Assembly (NCBI GenBank): GCA_020048595.1
Contig: JAIFMH010000047.1
Span: 1 to 9,220 of the forward strand
DNA length: 9,220 bases
Source of the DNA: Bacteroidota bacterium
GTDB lineage: Bacteria; Bacteroidota; Bacteroidia; Bacteroidales; UBA4417
Direction of reading: 5' to 3'
Position 1 is the stretch's first letter; every line of letters begins with the position of its first letter. The position numbers and the translations under genes are program-made. The notes under the pieces are model-generated. The model was not told where the DNA came from. It saw nothing but the letters and a program-made list of their open reading frames with translations, and ran no database searches. Positions 6,862 through 9,220 of this stretch are shown one piece after another.

Positions 6862-6889
6862 GGGGATTAGGATTTGGGGATTAGGATTT
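6862..6889. repeat. Tandem duplication of a 14-base unit ahead of rimO
   Basis: GGGGATTAGGATTT occurs twice head to tail with no mismatch (6862-6875, 6876-6889). It begins six bases upstream of the rimO ATG, so on the rimO mRNA it is a C-rich AAATCCTAATCCCC pair in the ribosome-loading region. The unit is unrelated to the neighbouring genes and looks like a low-complexity intergenic insertion. Confidence 0.9.
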
Positions 6890-6938
6890 GAGGCGAGGGG
6901 CGGCAAGGCGAGGTGTGACTGGGCGAAGGGCGATAGGG

Positions 6939-6970
6939 CCCGGCACTTCGGAACCCGGCACTTCGGAACC
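6939..6970. repeat. Tandem duplication of a 15-base unit between ftsY and rimO
   Basis: CCCGGCACTTCGGAA occurs twice with no mismatch (6939-6953, 6954-6968), followed by the first two bases of a third copy. It lies 23 bases after the ftsY stop. Its base composition is much richer in G and C than the flanking genes. It is a different unit from the 14-base repeat fifty bases away. Confidence 0.9.
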
Positions 6971-6993
6971 AGAATTTTCAGCTAATTTTCACC

Positions 6994-7944
6994 TTAAGAG
7001 AAGAGTGAATTCACAAATTCATTTTTATCAAATATCTGCAGGTCTTCCATTTTTTCGCCTAAACCTATAAAACGGACAGGGATTTTAAACTGATCAGAAA
7101 TACCAATTACAACGCCACCTTTTGCAGTGCCGTCCAGTTTGGTAAGAGCCAGGCTGGTTACTTCGGTAACGGCTGTAAATTGTTTAGCTTGTTCAATGGC
7201 ATTTTGTCCGGTTGATCCGTCGAGTACCAGCAAAACTTCCTGAGGAGCATCCGGCAGGACTTTCTGCATCACTTTTTTAATTTTACCCAATTCATTCATC
7301 AAACCTACCTTGTTGTGCAAACGGCCGGCAGTATCAATAATTACAACATCAATATTACGGTTAACAGCTGAAGTAACAGTATCAAAAGCTACAGCAGCAG
7401 GATCGGAACCCATTTCCTGTTTCACTATAGAAACGCCGGTGCGGTCGGCCCAAATACTTAACTGCTCGATGGCTGCAGCACGAAACGTATCAGCAGCACC
7501 AAGTAAAACACTTTTGCCTGCTTTTGTAAAATGATAAGCTAGTTTACCGATGGTAGTGGTCTTGCCTACTCCATTCACACCTACAACCATAATTACATAA
7601 GGAGTATCACGTTTCGGAAAATCGAAACCAACAAATTCGTCAGTATCATTTTCGGTAAGCAAGGCAGCTATTTCCTCTTTCAACAGGCCATTCAGCTCGC
7701 TGGTTCCCAAATACTTATCCCGTGAAACACGCTCCTGGATACGTGAAATTATCTTTAAAGTAGTTTCAACACCTACATCCGATGTTACCAGAATTTCTTC
7801 CAGATCGTCGAGTACATCATCGTCAACGCGCGATTTACCGGCAATGGCTTTGGTGAGGCGTGAAAAAACACTGGTACGCGTTTTCTCAAGGCCTTTATCC
7901 AGGACCTCTTTTTTTTCTTTGGTGAAAAATGAAAATATTCCCAT
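6994..7944 (-). CDS. ftsY: Signal recognition particle receptor GTPase FtsY
   Basis: The 316-residue protein receives ribosome-SRP complexes at the inner membrane and hands nascent membrane proteins to the Sec translocon. Visible parts: a short amphipathic N terminus (MGIFSFFTKEKKEVLDKGLEKTR) that can touch the membrane; the N domain helices (about 20-100); and the NG GTPase with G1 GVNGVGKTTT (122-131), the DTFRAAA motif (152-158), DTAGR (204-208), TKLDGTAKGG (268-277) and the C-terminal GLGEKMEDLQIF. The DTFRAAA and TKLDGTAKGG forms with no M domain separate FtsY from Ffh. It lacks the long acidic A domain of E. coli FtsY, which is normal in this phylum. It is downstream of the rpmG-DUF4295 pair and upstream of rimO on the same strand, but with spacers of 235 and 137 bases, so separate promoters are possible; no clear -7 box was found before it. 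Confidence 0.97.
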   Translation of the reverse strand: MGIFSFFTKEKKEVLDKGLEKTRTSVFSRLTKAIAGKSRVDDDVLDDLEEILVTSDVGVETTLKIISRIQERVSRDKYLGTSELNGLLKEEIAALLTENDTDEFVGFDFPKRDTPYVIMVVGVNGVGKTTTIGKLAYHFTKAGKSVLLGAADTFRAAAIEQLSIWADRTGVSIVKQEMGSDPAAVAFDTVTSAVNRNIDVVIIDTAGRLHNKVGLMNELGKIKKVMQKVLPDAPQEVLLVLDGSTGQNAIEQAKQFTAVTEVTSLALTKLDGTAKGGVVIGISDQFKIPVRFIGLGEKMEDLQIFDKNEFVNSLFS

Positions 7945-7965
7945 TTGTTTTACTATTAGTTCGAT

Positions 7966-7979
7966 TGTTCAATGTTCAA
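7966..7979. repeat. Short tandem TGTTCAA pair upstream of ftsY
   Basis: TGTTCAA is present twice head to tail, 22 bases upstream of the ftsY start. A related TGTTCA/TGAACA palindrome lies upstream of the btuB promoter. The similarity may be chance in AT-rich DNA; no function is claimed. Confidence 0.45.
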
Positions 7980-8011
7980 ATGCTTTTGGTGTCCGCAGGA
8001 AAATAGCAAAT

Positions 8012-8076
8012 GGAAAATGGAAAATAGTTCCTAATCCAAGTTGCAAAAAGTACCAATAGTTAGTTCACCATTTTCC
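8012..8076. repeat. Inverted repeat in a purine/pyrimidine-skewed spacer (ftsY to DUF4295)
   Basis: GGAAAATGG (8012-8020) is exactly inverted as CCATTTTCC (8068-8076). The left side also contains TGGAAAA twice in tandem (8011-8024), and GGAAAATAG (8019-8027) is mirrored with one extra base by CTATTTTTCC (8091-8100). The left arm is purine rich and the right arm pyrimidine rich, so a long imperfect cruciform or RNA hairpin could form. The 235-base spacer that holds it has no reading frame I can support. Confidence 0.55.
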
Positions 8077-8125
8077 CAGTTTTCTAATTTCTATTTTTCC
8101 TTTTCCTACCGATTTTCCCAAAACC

Positions 8126-8158
8126 GAAAAAGCTTTTCCCCTAAAGAAAAAGCTTTCC
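8126..8158 (-). terminator. Possible terminator-like hairpin after DUF4295 gene
   Basis: GAAAAAGCTTT occurs at 8126-8136 and 8146-8156; because AAAGCTTT is self-complementary, the two copies also pair with each other as a stem with a two-base bulge and a short G-rich loop on the minus strand. It lies 22 bases after the DUF4295 stop. A T run is present only inside the stem, not after it, so I rate it as weak. It might end the rpmG-DUF4295 transcript before ftsY. Confidence 0.35.
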
Positions 8159-8179
8159 GTAAGAAACAGAATTTCGTAA

Positions 8180-8335
8180 TTATTTTTTAGCCAGGAAATC
8201 TTTTACAAGCTCGTTAGCTACGATGGTTTCTTTGAACACGTAAGCACCGGTTTTAGGTGAACGGGCCATACGGATAACTTTTGCATAGTCCTTACCACTT
8301 GTGGTACGCAGGGTTGCAACAACTTTCTTTGCCAT
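8180..8335 (-). CDS. DUF4295 small basic protein, probable Bacteroidota ribosomal protein bL38
   Basis: I found this by translating the spacer between ftsY and rpmG. It encodes 51 residues starting MAKKVVATLRTTSGKDYAKV and ending DFLAKK, strongly basic, with no signal peptide or cysteine. The start (ATG 8335) lies nine bases after the rpmG stop and the first codons (MAKK) resemble those of rpmG. The sequence and its place between rpmG and ftsY match the DUF4295 family, which is restricted to Bacteroidota. I recall that a cryo-EM structure of the Flavobacterium johnsoniae ribosome revealed a new large-subunit protein, bL38; I believe it is this family, but cannot verify the link here. It is likely co-transcribed with rpmG and built into the 50S subunit. 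It is short enough to be missed by automated gene finding. Confidence 0.88.
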   Translation of the reverse strand: MAKKVVATLRTTSGKDYAKVIRMARSPKTGAYVFKETIVANELVKDFLAKK

Positions 8336-8344
8336 GGTATATTA

Positions 8345-8533
8345 TTATTTAATTTCGCGGTGAACGGTTACTTTCTTTAATATCTTGTTGTATTTCTTAA
8401 GTTCAAGACGCTCAGGCGTATTTTTCTTGTTCTTAACGCTTACGTAGCGCGATGTACCGGGCATTCCGCTTGTTTTATGCTCTGTGCACTCCAGAATTAT
8501 CTGTACCCGTGCTTCTTTGCTCTTCTTAGCCAT
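8345..8533 (-). CDS. rpmG: 50S ribosomal protein L33 (bL33)
   Basis: The 62-residue basic protein beginning MAKKSKEARVQIILECTEHK contains the L33 hallmark stretch TSGMPGTSRYVSVKNKKNTPERLELKKYN and ends VTVHREIK. It belongs to the large ribosomal subunit near the E site. Only one cysteine (Cys16) is present, so it is the zinc-free form that lacks the CxxC pairs. It is first in a probable two-gene unit with DUF4295 and has a good promoter just upstream. In many relatives rpmB (L28) precedes rpmG; there is none between this gene and xerD. The start ATG 8533 gives the usual N terminus; there is no Shine-Dalgarno sequence. Confidence 0.97.
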   Translation of the reverse strand: MAKKSKEARVQIILECTEHKTSGMPGTSRYVSVKNKKNTPERLELKKYNKILKKVTVHREIK

Positions 8534-8560
8534 TGGTTATTCTTTTTTATTACAGGGGTG

Positions 8561-8591
8561 CAAAAGTATGTACATTTTATCAATTAAACAA
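8561..8591 (-). promoter_or_regulatory. Promoter of rpmG-DUF4295
   Basis: On the minus strand TACTTTTG (8561-8568) matches TAnnTTTG exactly and TTG (8589-8591) lies 20 bases upstream at the -33 position. Transcription would begin near 8555-8557, giving a leader of about 23 bases. Both boxes and spacing fit the Bacteroidota consensus. Confidence 0.7.
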
Positions 8592-8652
8592 CAAGTGCCG
8601 GAAATTTATTTTCAGGATTTTACTTTTAAAAGATGTCCACAAAAATACAAAT

Positions 8653-8669
8653 AAAAGGCATACCCTTTT
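8653..8669. repeat. Inverted repeat between rpmG and xerD, possible operator
   Basis: AAAAGG and CCTTTT form a perfect six-base inverted repeat around CATAC, in the 176-base divergent spacer, 28 bases before the xerD -7 box. It lies where a regulator of xerD could bind. It is short and AT-rich; a chance origin is possible. Confidence 0.3.
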
Positions 8670-8696
8670 CAATAGTAAAATCACCCGTCAATAGTT

Positions 8697-8704
8697 TATC
8701 TTTG
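8697..8704 (+). promoter_or_regulatory. Candidate xerD promoter (-7 box) next to the start codon
   Basis: TATCTTTG matches TAnnTTTG exactly and ends five bases before the xerD ATG at 8710. The -33 half is poor: no TTG lies 19-21 bases upstream. If it is used, transcription starts at or within a few bases of the ATG and the mRNA is leaderless or nearly so. Confidence 0.55.
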
Positions 8705-8709
8705 CTCGC

Positions 8710-9220
8710 ATGATATGGGAATCGTACCGTCGTGGATTTGATGCTTTCCTAAGGCTCGAAAAGTCACTTTCGCAGCATTCTGTTGATGCATATAAGCATG
8801 ATATCGAAAAACTTACAACCTTTCTGGAAGAAAATAATATTGCTGTTCAACCTAACGAAATCAGGTTGGCTCATCTTCAGGATTTCCTGAAATGGCTTAA
8901 TCAGACTTCGCTGAATGCACGATCGCAGATGCGTATTATTTCAGGAATCAGGGCTTTTTACAAATACCTGTTGCTCGAAAACCTGATCAGCGATGATCCT
9001 ACTCTTCTGCTCGATATGCCGCGTACCGGCAAAAAACTGCCTGAATTTTTAACAATCGACGAAATTGAAAGGCTTATTGCAGCCATTGATTTATCAAAAC
9101 CCGAAGGCGAACGGAACAAAGCCATGATCGAAACTTTATATGGTTGCGGTTTGCGGGTAACGGAAATGGTAAATCTGAAAATCAGCTGTATTTATTTTAA
9201 CGAGGGGTTTATGCGTATTA
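8710..9220 (+). CDS. xerD: Tyrosine recombinase XerD (partial, 3' part outside window)
   Basis: The visible 170 residues begin MIWESYRRGFDAFLRLEKSL and run off the right edge; Xer proteins are about 300 residues. The N-terminal core-binding (SAM-like) domain covers about residues 4-90 (LSQHSVDAYKHDIEKLTTFL, then ARSQMRIISGIRAFYKYLLLEN). After the linker DMPRTGKKLPEFLTIDEIERL the catalytic domain starts, with the first catalytic arginine, Arg149, in LYGCGLRVTEMVNL. The remaining catalytic residues, including the nucleophilic tyrosine, lie outside. The role is resolving chromosome dimers at dif with a partner recombinase or alone. The start is firm: an in-frame TAG lies at 8692-8694 with no other ATG, GTG or TTG between, and the next in-frame ATG is at residue 74. 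The GCGLRVTE block and N-terminal domain separate it from phage integrases. XerC versus XerD is assigned by similarity only. Confidence 0.9.
   Translation, partial: MIWESYRRGFDAFLRLEKSLSQHSVDAYKHDIEKLTTFLEENNIAVQPNEIRLAHLQDFLKWLNQTSLNARSQMRIISGIRAFYKYLLLENLISDDPTLLLDMPRTGKKLPEFLTIDEIERLIAAIDLSKPEGERNKAMIETLYGCGLRVTEMVNLKISCIYFNEGFMRI

Noticed and set aside
6773..7070. Overlapping plus-strand reading frames through the G-rich ftsY-rimO spacer
   Set aside because: They overlap rimO and ftsY in antisense, are low-complexity (repeated GTSEP-like residues from the 15-base duplication) and have no family resemblance or promoter.
6994..7944. FtsY seemingly truncated (no acidic A domain)
   Set aside because: Short FtsY proteins of about 316-320 residues are normal in Bacteroidota, and all NG-domain motifs are present.
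8534..8709. dif site next to xerD
   Set aside because: I saw no pair of recombinase-arm-like 11-mers around a 6-8 base centre; the only inverted repeat (AAAAGG/CCTTTT) is too short and does not resemble dif.
1..9220. CRISPR array, insertion sequence, tRNA or rRNA gene, prophage or defence system
   Set aside because: No regularly spaced repeats, transposase-like frames, terminal inverted repeats, cloverleaf or rRNA-like stretches were seen; the tandem repeats found have only two copies each.

Overview
The window looks like a chromosomal segment of a Bacteroidota bacterium, probably of the Bacteroidales or a close relative. The evidence is: AT-rich intergenic DNA; no Shine-Dalgarno sequences ahead of any gene; promoter-like TAnnTTTG (-7) boxes with TTG (-33) boxes; a lineage-typical block of rpmG, a DUF4295 gene, ftsY and rimO; and a BtuB/BtuG-type vitamin B12 receptor pair. 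All genes are on the minus strand except xerD at the right edge.

From left to right: (1) The 5' part of arfB, a ribosome-rescue peptidyl-tRNA hydrolase, runs off the left edge (1-272). (2) A vitamin B12 uptake operon read right to left (3672 to 393): a near-consensus promoter, a complete cobalamin riboswitch, a TonB-dependent BtuB-like receptor, and 13 bases later a BtuG-like beta-propeller lipoprotein with a surface-export-like motif after its lipid cysteine. A small hairpin between aptamer and btuB has a loop complementary to an aptamer loop, so the kissing-loop switch can be proposed in base-level detail. (3) A hotdog-fold PaaI-type thioesterase (3987-4481). (4) A clear intrinsic terminator and, upstream of it, a secreted MORN-variant/YwqK-like repeat protein (4558-5382).

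(5) A translation and protein-targeting block read right to left: rpmG (ribosomal protein L33), a 51-codon DUF4295 gene (a Bacteroidota-specific small protein, likely ribosomal protein bL38), ftsY (SRP receptor GTPase) and rimO (methylthiotransferase for ribosomal protein S12). The spacers on both sides of ftsY are unusual. One holds two different short tandem duplications in G-rich DNA just ahead of the rimO start. The other holds purine/pyrimidine-skewed repeats and inverted repeats. (6) Divergent from rpmG is xerD, a tyrosine recombinase for chromosome dimer resolution, cut by the right edge (8710-9220). Its start codon lies only five bases after a -7 box, suggesting a leaderless mRNA.

The most rewarding part is the B12 uptake operon with its riboswitch. 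I see no defence system, prophage, insertion sequence, CRISPR array, tRNA or rRNA. Most of the window is ordinary core genome; the novelty is in regulatory and intergenic structure.
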